Source: Chytridium lagenaria
Lineage: Eukaryota; Chytridiomycota; Chytridiomycetes; Chytridiales; Chytridiaceae
NCBI GenBank assembly: GCA_025449115.1
Contig: JAHLKC010000113.1
Coordinates: 62,001-126,000, forward strand
Length of the DNA stretch: 64,000 nt
Reading direction: 5' to 3'
How positions within the stretch are numbered: position 1 is the first letter of the stretch; each line of letters starts with the position of its first letter. Below are positions 22,878 to 33,809 of this stretch, one piece after another. The notes below the pieces were generated by a model. It saw only the letters and a list, made by a program, of their open reading frames with translations. It had not been told where the DNA came from and searched no databases. The translations under genes and the position numbers were made by a program.

Positions 22878-23117
22878 ATGAACAGTGAATCGCAATACAA
22901 CGAAGCGATCCCTTCGACTGCTGAAGAAGCGTTGGCAAACACATCCGAGTCCCTCCCTTCTGTTGCACCAGCCACTGCCGCTAGCCGCGGAATCGTGTTT
23001 GAGGAAGCCACGGGTGTTGACACCTTTATTCTGTGCAAGCCCAAAATCCTTGCAATTCTATCTCCTCAATTACTTGAACAGAAGAAACGGGCGACGAAGC
23101 CTTCATCTTCTGTGTAG
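22878..23117 (+). CDS. Possible small protein, 79 residues
   Basis: An uninterrupted frame from ATG 22878 starts MNSESQYNEAIPSTAEEALA and ends KKRATKPSSSV at TAG 23115-23117, 36 bp before the next gene's ATG. Composition is Ala/Ser/Glu-rich and looks coding, but I recognise no family. It could also be the 5' leader of the following gene. No transcript signal can be seen from sequence alone. Confidence 0.3.
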   Translation: MNSESQYNEAIPSTAEEALANTSESLPSVAPATAASRGIVFEEATGVDTFILCKPKILAILSPQLLEQKKRATKPSSSV

Positions 23118-23153
23118 GACTTTACGCCGACCAAGAGTTTTTTGTGTGCAACG

Positions 23154-24490
23154 ATGCTGAGGATGTCAATGATGCCAGCGATGATGAAGATGTTGCATCG
23201 GGGTGTGAGAGGAGGGCAATGGGGACGACGATCGTTACATACGTTACCCTCGTTGGGGTTGCATCCCTCGGAGATGGGCATTGTGTTTGATATTGATGGA
23301 GTGTTGATTAAAGGGAAGAAGGTGCTTCCTGAAGCTGTCAGAGCATTAAAAAAACTGAAAGCGGACCGTATTCCGTAAGTTTTAGCTTTACACAAATCCC
23401 ACGGTTTCATTTAGTCTCCATCAGCTTGATCACGATGCTTACATGGGAGCCTGATTGTATAGATTTATTTTCCTCACTAACGGAGGCGGTGTCCCTGAAG
23501 AACGTCGAGCCGTCGAACTCTCTAAAAAGTTTGATATAGAGATCCCCCCTGAAATGGTTATCCTCTCACACAGGTAAATATCATCGAGACTCTACTATCT
23601 TTATTGACCTTTCATATTATAGCCCCATGGCGTCTTTATCCAATCGATTTCGTGACGACAACGTTCTGATCTTGGGTAAAGATACGTGCAAGGTCCGTTA
23701 AAACATCATATTTAGATGCTAATGTGAACTCAGGATGTGGCGTTAAAATACGGCTTTAAACGTCCCATCCTCGCTGAAGAACTTATGGCTTGGAACCCAG
23801 CAATGTGGTCATTCCGTCCTCTCACACCAAACACCACCGTCCCCACCTACGCCAAACTTCCTTCCTCCCCTATCGCTGCAATCGTAAGAAACACGGCTAG
23901 GTAGATCTAACGTAAATTAAGCTCATGTTCCACGACTCTATCGACTGGGGTCGTGACCTCCAAGTCGCTTGTGACATCCTTCGTTCGGATAAAGGGCATG
24001 TTGGGACACAAGCGACACACCCGGGTGATGCACAAAGCGTGCCAATTTTCTTCTCCAACGGAGATTTTATTTGGAGTAACGAGTATCCACAAACTCGCTT
24101 TGCGCAGGGCGCGTTCCGGATGGCTTTAGAAACATTGTACAAAGTAAGTTTTGCCAATATATACTTTTTTAATAAATGAAGAACCTTACGGGTCGGAATC
24201 TCGATTACACCATTTACGGAAAACCCGAACGCGCGACTTACGAGTTTGCGGATAAGACTTTGAGGAATGTGGCGCAAAAGTTGTACCCGGATAAACCTAT
24301 CGATAAGCTTGCGAAACATGTGTATATGGTTGGGGATAACCCTGCTAGTGATATTGAGGGTGCAAACCGATTTGGGTGGAGGAGTGTCTTAGTTAAAACG
24401 GGGGTTTATGCGGGTGGGCAGCACTTTGCGACACATCTGCAGGAACATGTGGAGGAAGCTGTAGAGGTAATATTGAAGGAGACTTTATAG
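23154..24490 (+). CDS. HAD-superfamily IIA protein, HDHD5/CECR5 type (yeast YKR070W-like), mitochondrial
   Basis: A HAD-like hydrolase of the CECR5 group. ATG 23154 starts a Met/Arg-rich, acid-free leader (MLRMSMMPAMMKMLHRGVRG) that looks like a mitochondrial targeting peptide. The HAD motif I is GIVFDIDGVLIKGKKVLPEA; motif II lies in FIFLTNGGGVPEERRAVELS; then ILMFHDSIDWGRDLQVACDI and YGKPERATYEFADKTL. The last HAD motif is VYMVGDNPASDIEGANRFGW. Introns after DRIP, LSHS, the DTCK segment, AAI and LYK have short lengths and keep the frame. The end is VEVILKETL, TAG at 24488-24490. The substrate of this subfamily is not established. Confidence 0.85.
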
Positions 24491-24660
24491 ATATATATAT
24501 CGTGTTTTAAAAAAGTTTTTAATACACGTGTTTACAATAAACAAATGCTCCTTTTGCGTGGGGAAAAGATGATTTGTCTCCAATAGACTAACGGCGAAGA
24601 TTGATGAAATTATTACATTTGTAAAGGTGACAGTATTAATTAACCAGCTGCTTCTCTACA

Positions 24661-26111
24661 TCACATTCTCTTTGATATTTCCTGAGGATTCGCCGTCCAA
24701 CTCTCCACCAACGCCTTGCCGACCTCATCAACCTTCACCCTCTTCACAAACTCCCTCCAAGGTTTTATCCTATCCTCCCCCTTAAACTTCCTTATAAAGC
24801 TGCTTCGACTCTTCCTCACGATGAAGCTGATATAGAAGAAGCATATGAAGGTCATGACAAGCTTGAATAGAAGCGGAGCTATCGCAAAGGGTATCGGTGG
24901 AGCCTTCGGGGAGAAGACGCTGAGATTGGATTTACGGAAATCTTCGAGGGAGAGTCGTTCGAGGTCACGTTGGGATGTGTTGAGGGCTTCGGGGGATTCG
25001 AGCATGAGGTTGTAAAGGGCGTCTTCTTGAGACTGGTGGTGAGATGGTTCCATATCAAATCGAGCATGATGTTAATTTTATAAGCAAAAGAGTACACTTC
25101 ACGTGTGAACGAAGAAAGTATTGAGTGTAAACGTATAGAATAAAGATACACACCTGTCGTCTCATCAATGCCTTAATAGCCTCCTCCACCTGACCCAACT
25201 TGACCAGGCTCTTGGCCTTAATAAGCGTAAAAAAGGCAAACCGTCCCTTATTCAACACCAACTGATAATTCGAAGTCTTATCCAGCAACCTTAACGTCTC
25301 CTCAAACGCATTCTTCCTAAAACACATCACCGCCAAAAACATGCTCGCCCAGTCCTTCAAGTCGTTCCAATCGGTCATCGACACGGATTTGGGTGGAGCT
25401 ACTATGGGTGCTGGCTCGGTTGGTACGGGTTTGATTTTAGGAGGTAGGGGTTTGGGTTCTGTGTCAAGACGTTCCTTTTCTTCCATTTGGGCTTCGATGA
25501 ATTTGACGCCGTTCGTAAGGTTTTCGACGCATTCTTCCCATTTGTAAAGGTAGAATTGGCATTCCGCTGTATACCCTGTCAGATCAAATAAATGTGGGCG
25601 TACTAACAGAGATGAATTAAAGCGGAAGCGTAAGGGTATTCGTTTCCTTTTAGCGGACCCCGTCGGGCAACGTAGTTAAGAATTTTCTCGCACATGGCCC
25701 TCTCTTTACTTAAAAACTGAATCTAATACACCGCACACGTCAATGTAAGTAAACCAACCAAAGACTTACCCCGCAGTCCACCATGATATCTTTACTGCTC
25801 ACCAATGACCAATCCGACAACAGATCAGGCAACTTTGACCAAGCGTCTGCCCTTAGCACTAATTTGATATCTCTTGCAAGCTCTCGTTCCTTTTGCGAAC
25901 GTACGTTGATAGTCTCTTTGCGACGTTGAAGTTGGAGGGAGGACGTGGTTTGGCTTTGAAGGGAATCTTTGCTGCCACCTCGAGATTTTGGAGTAGCGAG
26001 ATGGTCCATACTGCTTTTGCGTGAGCTGGAAGTGCTGTTGGTCCCTCCTGCTATCTTATCCATGCTGCCCCTCTTAGCATCGCTGATGCCCGACGGTGCC
26101 TGAAATCTCAT
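24661..26111 (-). CDS. TPR-like helical protein with C-terminal membrane segment, unrecognised
   Basis: The multi-exon gene starts MRFQAPSGISDAKRGSMDKI at ATG 26111. A Ser-rich N-terminus is followed by helical, TPR-like pairs: ERELARDIKLVLRADAWSKL, YTAECQFYLYKWEECVENLT, WASMFLAVMCFRKNAFEETL and KAKSLVKLGQVEEAIKALMR. A Pro/Lys linker lies at about 25395-25460. The last exon carries one clear transmembrane stretch, FAIAPLLFKLVMTFICFFYI (about 24820-24895), then a basic end and TGA at 24661-24663. The layout suggests a tail-region membrane anchor with cytosolic TPR-like helices. I cannot assign a family. Confidence 0.6.
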
Positions 26112-26259
26112 GCTCTTATCCCTGTGCCTCTGGCTCTGATTGTCAGAATTGTCTTTGTGTTGCCATCGTCATAAATGGAACAGACGTAACGTAACTTTTT
26201 TATGACTAATAAGTGATTTTATTCTTGCGAGTACCCGCTCGCGATTCCAGACAGACCAT

Positions 26260-27855
26260 CTACCGCCTCTTGATCTCCGTCTCCCCTTCTCGAACTTCAA
26301 GTCCGCGGTATGTCCGCTTCTCGTTCAAAAATGTGAGTGCGTCGCCTTTCCCAGTGATGGCTGCCACTGTGCCGGGCGTTTTGGTTTGCAAGCTCATATC
26401 CATCGTTGCTCTGCAATAACGTATCAAATTAGTAATTAGTCGAAAGTTATACGATGACGACTTTGGAAACTAAAATAGAATTTACCTTGTGAGATCCTCG
26501 CTTTCTATACTCGAACTCACGCGAGCCCTAATATCCGAAAGATCCAACACGTATTCATTCAACCACTCTTCTGGTCTATTTATGGAAGCATCGAGTTCAA
26601 ACGGCGTGATAATAGGCGTCATAAACTCTCTCGAATCAATCAAAAGGTTCTCAGGACATGCCACTAGGACAAACACCTCGACTTCAAGGAAGTTGCCCAA
26701 CTTTGCTACATTTGGTTTTCCAACTGCTATCACATAGGGCTTTTTTCCTGCCGAGATTATCAGACGCTTCAGGTCGACGATTAGGGGTTGGTAGTCGGCT
26801 ATCAGCGGTTAGGACATTATAGGCCCAGGGTAACCAAACCTAGTCCAAGAGTTCCAACAACGATGCCAATAACGCTCGCTTCTTTTGCTTGTTGGATGAG
26901 CGCATATCGCTTTGCCAAAAGCCTGTTCACTTTAGGTGTTTCTTCTCTCATCATGTTGTTTCCCGGACTATATGAAAAGACCTGTCAAACGGAAGGATAA
27001 GAAACTTGATATATTGCAAAAGCTCCATCCATACCTTGTTCTTAGAATGAGACATGATGACATTTGTCAAAGCAAGTGTCTCCTCCCCAACATATAGCAA
27101 AGCATAATCCTCCAGGCTTTTACCTTCTGGAAAATGCAACTTTCTATACGGAGTACGATTTGACCTTAACATGCCGTTTTCGCCACCCTCAGAAGTGGAT
27201 GCATCCCAAAACGTTGAGATCTTGGAGACGGTAAGATCCCATCCGGCCTCCTTCAGCCTATTTGAAATTTCATCTGCAGCGTAGTTAAAAACCGTGTCAA
27301 AGTGGAGGAGGAGGGAGGGCTTCGAGTCGGTGAAGTAAGAGGTGATTGCGGTGAAGGCTTGGTCGATATCGAGAGGATGCTGACCAAATACGTGTTGTGT
27401 TGAGATGCGCACGTTTCTAGATTTTAAAAGCGTTACATTAAGCTTCCACAGAGATAATAATTCATTAAAGTCTCTTTCTCTAACCTGCTCAGACATGAAT
27501 GGCCGTAGTGTACAATAAGGTCTGCATTGACATGGTCGGCAGCGATCTCGTCAACGCAGCAGCTGCCATAAGTAGTGTCTGCGAGAATGAAAAAGGAGGG
27601 AAGAGGGTCGATGTTATTGGTCTGGCAAGTCTGGTTTAGTTGAGCGACAACGGATGCCGAGACGTGGAGAAGTTCATCAGGGAATTGGAGGGCAATCTGG
27701 TAGTAAACAACGTTTTTTCGATCGTCAGTGTTCTCAGTCCTCATTAGCGACCAAACCTTTCTCAGATTCCCATTTTTGATGATAGATACTGTCTGATCGA
27801 TCTCGTACACCCGCCTCAGGTTGGCAGTATCAGCGTCTTCAGTGGTGGTAGCCAT
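26260..27855 (-). CDS. DPH2: Diphthamide biosynthesis protein 2
   Basis: DPH2 pairs with the radical enzyme DPH1 to start diphthamide synthesis on EF2. Key stretches: [20 protein letters not shown] and [16 protein letters not shown] (with the conserved Cys), [80 protein letters not shown] and [20 protein letters not shown]. The C-terminus has [18 protein letters not shown] stop-containing stretch at 26799-26839 is best read as a 41-nt intron with a GTTTGG donor, CTAAC branch and GATAG acceptor. The ATG at 27855 gives [20 protein letters not shown]. The family normally has about 500 residues, in keeping with this model. Confidence 0.9.
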
Positions 27856-27972
27856 GGCGTCGTCTGAGAGTTCCAGGTTGCAGTTTTTCTTCTTTTTTTT
27901 CTTAACAAACTCTTGAAGAACGATGGGTCGGTGACGGGTTTGTCAACATCCCAACTGAACAAATCTGCCAAC

Positions 27973-28913
27973 ATGGATCCGGACATGGACGACGACCAAG
28001 TGGGTCTTTGTGCCGTTGAGCCTTATCCTCACCTTCCTTCATCCTCTGCCAATCGCATCTAGCTGCCAGAGTCCATTGATTACGAAACTGCGGTCAGGGA
28101 GCTCGAGGAGGCATATGCTCGGGAGGAGAGGGAGAGAGCGGCTGCAGGGATCAGTGGCGGTGGTAATGTGGGAGGTGCCGGAGGAGGTGCAGCACCCACA
28201 GTCATCCCGATCACATCAGACATTGCCAACGTTGAGAGTGCACCAAAAGTCTCTGTGCGGCGGCAATATGCAAAGCTAGATGCAGAGAGGTCAGTATGCA
28301 TAATACTGTGCAAATGATTCTGACTGCTGTCAAGGCTGAAGAAGGAAGGAGGGTTGGATTACATTAAAAAGAAGGGGCCCAAGTTTAAATATGGTGGGAA
28401 GGGAAAAGAGGTGAGTGCTGGCTTGGCATTACGTAGGCTTCATGGAGTATTTTTGCTGAACGTAGAGACTAGATTGAAGATCTGCATCGCTTGATGGAAA
28501 TGTATCAAGTTTGGGGGCACTCTGTTTTCCCTTCATTAAGATTTCGGCCATTTATTGAGGGTGTTGAGCGGGTGTGTCGACAGCGACCCATGAAGGCAAG
28601 TTGAATTGCATTTATTTCCCTTCAAGTTGTTGCCCTGTGAACAAGCACGAAGCAAGTAGCTATCTGTGCTTTCTATTTGATAAAGGGTGAAAGTCTCTTG
28701 CAGAACATCATTTTCTATCGCGTTTCTTTTTGAGTATCGCGAGTTCCTTGAGTTGAACATTGTCGGTAAAACTACTTCGTACCGACAATGTTCAACTCAA
28801 CTCCATCTAACCATCCATAAATTTGATGCATTCAGGTGTGGCTCCAAGATGCATTGCGGGACGAGAACTTGAAACGCGCCGTCCCCATTCACGCAGGCGA
28901 CTTTGACGATTAG
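27973..28913 (+). CDS. CSM3: Replication fork protection complex subunit CSM3/SWI3/TIPIN
   Basis: The protein pairs with Tof1/Swi1/Timeless to stabilise stalled replication forks and support checkpoint signalling. ATG 27973 encodes MDPDMDDDQ; exon 2 gives ESIDYETAVRELEEAYAREE and the Swi3-domain entry SVRRQYAKLDAERLKKEGGL, then DYIKKKGPKFKYGGKGKE, IEDLHRLMEMYQVWGHSVFP and SLRFRPFIEGVERVCRQRPM. The last exon is VWLQDARLRDENLKRAVPIH, ending AGDFDD. The last intron (28596-28835) is 240 nt, has a GC-AG boundary (GCAAGT donor) and contains a perfect hairpin. The ATG is 117 bp from that of divergent DPH2. Confidence 0.85.
28748..28800. repeat. Perfect 21-bp inverted repeat in the last CSM3 intron
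   Basis: Arms 28748-28768 and 28780-28800 are exact reverse complements with an 11-nt loop (AAACTACTTCG). Transcribed RNA would fold into a long stem-loop inside the intron. No coding or known RNA family is recognised. Confidence 0.9.
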
Positions 28914-29017
28914 GTAGTCGTTGCGGGCAAGGTGGTCCAAAAGTCATAACACAAAAATATACATTTTGAAAACTCATCCCATCCATTCTCCCTCATTTGC
29001 ATCAACCATCAACCATC

Positions 29018-29948
29018 ATGCCCGTCCAGGTTGGAGAAAGCTCCGTTGTGGTCACTCGCGGCACTGCATCAGTCGAGATCTACCATTACGGCGCGACAGT
29101 GACTTCTTGGAAGGTGGATGGAAAAGAGAAGTTGTTCCTGAGCACCAAAGCCATCCTTAATGGATCCAAGGCCATCCGTGGTGGAATGTGCGTGATCATG
29201 CTTTTGTTTTTTTAAAAGGATGAACTTGTTTATAAATCTAACGGATCCTCTCTTCATTGTGATCGTGACGCTTGTGTCTTGATGTCTTGCCGCTGCAGTC
29301 CCCTCGTGTTTCCCCAGTTTGGAACCGTCGAAGGTTCAAAGCTTCCGCAGCACGGTTTCGCGAGGATATCAAAGTAAGAATCAATATGTTCCTAATCGAA
29401 TGCTTACAAGGACACAGGTGGAAATGGCTTGGCACCGAGGTTGACAACGACAATGAAACCGTCGTCTCCTTCGGGCTCACCAAAGACAATGTTGACCCCG
29501 CCCTATTTGCTCTTTGGCCCCATCCGTTTAGCCTCACCTACACCGTCCGACTTGGAGCATCAACCCTTAAAACTTCGTTGGGTGTAAAGAATATCGGCAC
29601 AGAGGCGTTCAGTTTCACCACTCTTCTCCACACCTACTTCGCAGTCAATGTAATATCCGCTATTATTATTTGCAGAACTGACAGTCTTGCTTTAGGATCT
29701 TGCCAACCTCAAAGTGACTCACCTAAACGGCCTCAAGTACGCAGACAAAGTTGCGAACGGCTCATTTGTTGAATCGAACGAGTACGTCACCATAGCTGGC
29801 GAAGTCGACCGCGTTTATGAAAACCTCACATCCCCGGAACTCTCCATCATTGACGGATCTTTAACGACAAAGCTCGCACTCTCCGGTTTCAACGACGTTG
29901 GTGAGTTTTCAAATGAGAAGAAAGCAAAAAACACGAGATGTTAATCGT

Positions 29949-29988
<40 letters not shown>

Positions 29989-30159
29989 TTTGGTTAAACA
30001 GTTGTATGGAACCCTTGGATTGAAAAGGCCAAAGCGATGGCCGATTTTAACGACGAAGGATACCTTAACATGGTGTGTGTTGAGGCCGGTAAAGTTTCAA
30101 GCAGCGTTCAACTCCCTCCATCGGAAGAATGGATTGGCGAGCAGACGGTGTCCGCTTAA
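29018..30159 (+). CDS. Glucose-6-phosphate 1-epimerase (aldose 1-epimerase family, YMR099C-like)
   Basis: The enzyme interconverts alpha and beta glucose-6-phosphate in the cytosol. ATG 29018 gives MPVQVGESSVVVTRGTASVE and IYHYGATVTSWKVDGKEKLF. Spliced exons continue with IPLVFPQFG, LPQHGFARISK (conserved His), PHPFSLTYTVRLGASTLKTS, FTTLLHTYFAVN-DL (second His), LKYADKVANGSFVESNEYVT and VVWNPWIEKAKAMADFNDEG. The catalytic Glu region is YLNMVCVEAGKVSSSVQLPP. The TAA is at 30157-30159 after WIGEQTVSA. Introns fall after AIRGG, ARISK, YFAVN and GFNDV; the last contains a run of 37 T. The protein is about 290 residues and the frame is intact. Confidence 0.92.
29951..29987. repeat. Run of 37 T in the last epimerase intron
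   Basis: An uninterrupted T homopolymer sits in the polypyrimidine position before the 3' splice site (about 30000). Its exact length is unreliable in any assembly. Confidence 0.9.
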
Positions 30160-30261
30160 TCACACCCGCCTTCACCCATCCTGCCTTTACAGCAACTAAA
30201 AGGCATTCCATAAATACACTTATTTTCAAAAACATCTATTTAGTATGTAACAAAAGATACT

Positions 30262-32048
30262 TTACGCCGACTCCTTTTTAGGCAATTCCTTGGTATTCAT
30301 GAAAAACGGGTATGGTACATCCTCTGTACTCGTCAACACCATGACTTTATAAATCTCTCCCATCCCATTTACGATACTTGGTCCAACAAGCCGTTCACAG
30401 GCTTTTGCAAGTTCCTCTCTCTCTTCCTTTGCACAAACATTAAGGAGTGCTTGAAGACGTTGTGTTATGCCCATGAATCGAAGAAAATCGCCTTGGGTCA
30501 AAGGACCGTGAGCGAATGCCCCTGAAAAAAGCAAGTGTCAGGGCTCCAAATCTTCCGAAAGTAAACAGGTGAAACGTTACCGGTTTGACTTGCGCTATCT
30601 CTGACCAGCGAGAAATCCACGTCCGCTGTAATATCCGTGTCTCCAGGACTCGACATAAAAGACGTGAACTTATGCTCCCTAATTCCCTGCAACCATCAGC
30701 TTCCACTATAAAATCCACTCACCGAATTGTATCCCCCGAGATATGATCATTCCCATAATCAATCAATAAAGCGGCTCCGTTCGTCTTTTTCACAAGTTTT
30801 CCAATCTTTTGGGATTCAGATTGAGTCTCTGGTGAAAGTTCAATGAGACTGCCTAATGGGAGCTTTTCGTATTTTTCTGACTGAAGCATAGCGGTTGTGG
30901 CCTTGGTCGCTTTGGTGGATTTGACGAGGCGGAAGTTCAGTGGACTCAAGCGGTGATAAGTACTAAGAAAAAGATGACACAACACACCTTAATTTGCCTT
31001 CATCCACGTCGACCATAATTTCTCTCCAGCCGTCTTTGGTTTTCTAAAAACAACTCTTAGGGCAACATTCTTTTACATCAAAGAGCAGATGGTGAACTTA
31101 CCTGGAACTTGAAAACAGGTAACGCATCCAAATATTCGTGAGCAACAACGTACGCTACACCAACTTCAACAATAGTACATTTATCAATATCTCAATGTTC
31201 CAGAAAAGCAACAAACCAGTATCTACTTCATCCACAGAGTCATGCCACCGAAAGGCGATACCATCCACATCCGCGTACTCTTTCCTGCTTTCAATCGCTT
31301 CAATTCGCCCCAACAGCTTTTTGGCCTGCGTTGTCCTCAAAAATGGACTCGCCTCCACCATATGCACACTCTTAATTGCGGCTTTAAAATCTTTAAACTG
31401 TTTAAAAGTCTACGCTGATTCAGTAAATGATTTTTTTAACCTCCTTATCTCACCCTCATCATGTCAGCCATGAGCGTCCCTCTTCCCGGCCCTAATTCCA
31501 CCATGTGCACGTTCTTGGGCATTCCCGTAGCCTGCCATTGCGAAATGAACCAAATGGCCAGTAGCTTCCGTTTTCCATTAATATGATAATTGCTGGCACA
31601 AAGTTACCTCTCCGAACATCTGACTGATTTCAGGAGAGGTTACGAAATCTCCTTTTGTTCCAAACACGTCTTGCTTCATGTAGTAACCTCCCAAGGGATG
31701 TGTCAAAGCTTGACGCATGAATTGGGCGACAGAGATGGGTCCAGAGATCTATTAATTTCAGTGCCAGTCAGCGCATGCATGCGGACGTGACTAATAGACG
31801 TGCAGAGAAGTAGAGAGATGTGTGACCTTGATTAGGTCCATGAGATGTTTGGTGAGGTCTGTCAAGGGCTCCTTCTTGATTTCCGTGGCAACCATCGGAC
31901 TGGTAAACCCGCGTGCATGATTCCGCCATGCATGTTTCGCACAATAAGCTGGTAAGGCGACACTTCTCCGTACAGCCGCAAACCGGCTCCACCCAGCGAT
32001 GCTGCTCCTCATACTTTCAGAACTTAACGGCCTCCATATGGTTTGCAT
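30262..32048 (-). CDS. NDUFAF7: Mitochondrial complex I assembly methyltransferase NDUFAF7 (MidA family)
   Basis: NDUFAF7 dimethylates an arginine of the complex I subunit NDUFS2. ATG 32048 starts MQTIWRPLSSESMRSSIAGW, an Arg/Ser-rich leader of about 55 residues consistent with mitochondrial import. Next come LTDLTKHLMDLIK and ISGPISVAQFMRQALTHPLG, GYYMKQDVFGTKGDFVTSPE and ISQMFGE, the AdoMet site HMVELGPGRGTLMADMMR, SVHMVEASPFLRTTQAKKLL, GAALLIDYGNDHISGDTIR and GIREHKFTSFMSSPGDTDIT with ADVDFS. The C-terminus has GPLTQGDFLRFMGITQRLQA. All are family signatures. There are many short introns; the region 31000-31140 is not fully traced. The start is 58 bp from the ATG of the divergent RING gene. 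Confidence 0.9.
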
Positions 32049-32106
32049 GACGAACAACGATCTCAACAACCTCAAAACGAAAAATCACAAAAATCTCTCT
32101 TTGGGA

Positions 32107-33809
32107 ATGTCAGAACCACCTGGTGAGTCCCCGTCGCTGCAAGTCCAAATCCACATCAATCCTAACCCACACATTCCATCCATCCATCCGTTCACCGACG
32201 TTTCCATTCAGAAGGTTCATGTCCAATTTGCAGCAAACTTGTAGCGACAGGCGAATGGGAGAAACATTATCAATGGGAATTGGCGAGAGCAGACCTTCCC
32301 ACTCCATCTGCACCATCAACGCCAGAAGGTCAGGCACCTGGGGGACGGTCAAAGAGAGGTGCCGCTGTGCTTGCTAGACAGAATATATCGAGCTCGCAAG
32401 TATCGAATCGGAAGCGGGAGGGTTGCCAACAACCCGCGTTGACGGATGATGAAAAGGTTGGAGTTACTTTCTTCTTTATTTGGATTCTGTGCAGGGATGT
32501 AAAAGGTATCGTTAGAGATAACTCGCTGTACCTGGACTATTTACATCGCAGATCTTGAACTTTTTTTATTATTGGCAATTAGTTTCATATTCACACTGTC
32601 TTCTTTTTCGCATTCTAACCACGACAATCCTTCCCCAACCACCATTAAGCTCCTACTCAAAATTAAAGCCAACCGCCTAAAACGCAGTTACGCAACTGGA
32701 TCCAAAAATGGTTAGTTCTCCACAGCACGAACCTTTTTTTTTGATTTTAGTAGTGGATGCCGGCTTTCCATCACGAAAAAAGCGACAACTACACCTATTA
32801 GACGAGGCATCAGAGAGTAAGACCTGTTTATATGTTTTCTGATAAAATTGACATTTAATAAGTCGTTGCCGCTCAAAAATCCGCCTGCTTCATGTGCGGC
32901 AAGACCCTACCCTCCGATGCCAACGCTGTCAATGCACATATAGATGAATGTCTACGTCAACAATCCCTGAAAGTAAGAGGTTCTTTCAACTTGCTTGTGT
33001 TGACTATTTCTCTCACCCCTGGCTATTGGTCATAATATATTTATTTAGCCCACTGCCGAAGCTCCCCCATCACAAATTCCAATTCAAGCATAACAACACG
33101 AAGTGCATCCCCCGTCATTGAAGAATACTCATGGGCCGGACAAACACGTGTCCGAATTACAACCATGCTAGAAGGCGGATTTGAAGGTATTCCCACTCTA
33201 GTCTCATATCACATTCTAACCAAAGAAAAAATATAGCCAATGGTTTTTCTGTTCGCAAAAAAACCGACCGCGACGTTGACGAAGACATTAATATTGACGA
33301 TGACGATGAAGACCAATATGGCACGACTCAGTACACGGAATCTAATCTTAAGATTGGCGAAAATGGCGAAAATGACCTTGAACTGGAAACGGAACCACCG
33401 GATGAACCTACATCTTCTACATCTCTCGAATCGCTTAAACTTCAGAATCTGCCGGCGGATTCCAAGTTAATCGTGGAGGCACTCATCACAAGTATAAAAG
33501 TCATTGGTAATTTCGATTTATGTTTATGCTTTTTTTTTATTTTATTGTCTTATTGGTTTATGCTTACAAGTGATATAAAGGAACGCGAAACAAAAACATC
33601 TGCCCGAAATGCCTTGTTTGCCTTGACCCTTACAAAGTCCCTCTCACTTCAATCATATGTTGGCACGTGCATTGCGAAAAGTAAGATATTTCCACACCCA
33701 CACTGGACTTTTAAATAGATGTTGGATGGAATCCCTCGCCATGAAGAGACTTTGCCCACAATGTCAACGCATTACAGCACCAGCCGATCTTCGACGTATC
33801 TATCTCTAA
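32107..33809 (+). CDS. RNF220: RNF220-type RING-finger E3 ubiquitin ligase
   Basis: ATG 32107 encodes MSEPPE across an 85-nt intron, then GSCPICSKLVATGEWEKHYQ and WELARADLPTPSAPSTPEGQ, a zinc site followed by an RNF220-like helix. A second zinc site is ACFMCGKTLPSDANAVNAHI and DECL (about 32885-32950). An acidic linker (DVDEDINIDDDDEDQYGTTQ) leads to the C-terminal RING: CLVCLDPYKVPLTSIICWHV, HCEKCWMESLAMKRLCPQCQ and RITAPADLRRIYL, with TAA at 33807-33809. The C-terminal -APxDLRRIYL end is characteristic of RNF220. The RING splits over a short intron after HCEK. Exons between 32455 and 32700 are unclear. The last 99 bp overlap the antisense bL28m frame. Confidence 0.85.

Noticed and set aside
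26799..26839. Apparent in-frame stop in DPH2
   Set aside because: The stretch has a donor, a CTAAC branch site and a GATAG acceptor, and its removal joins [14 protein letters not shown] exactly as in the family.
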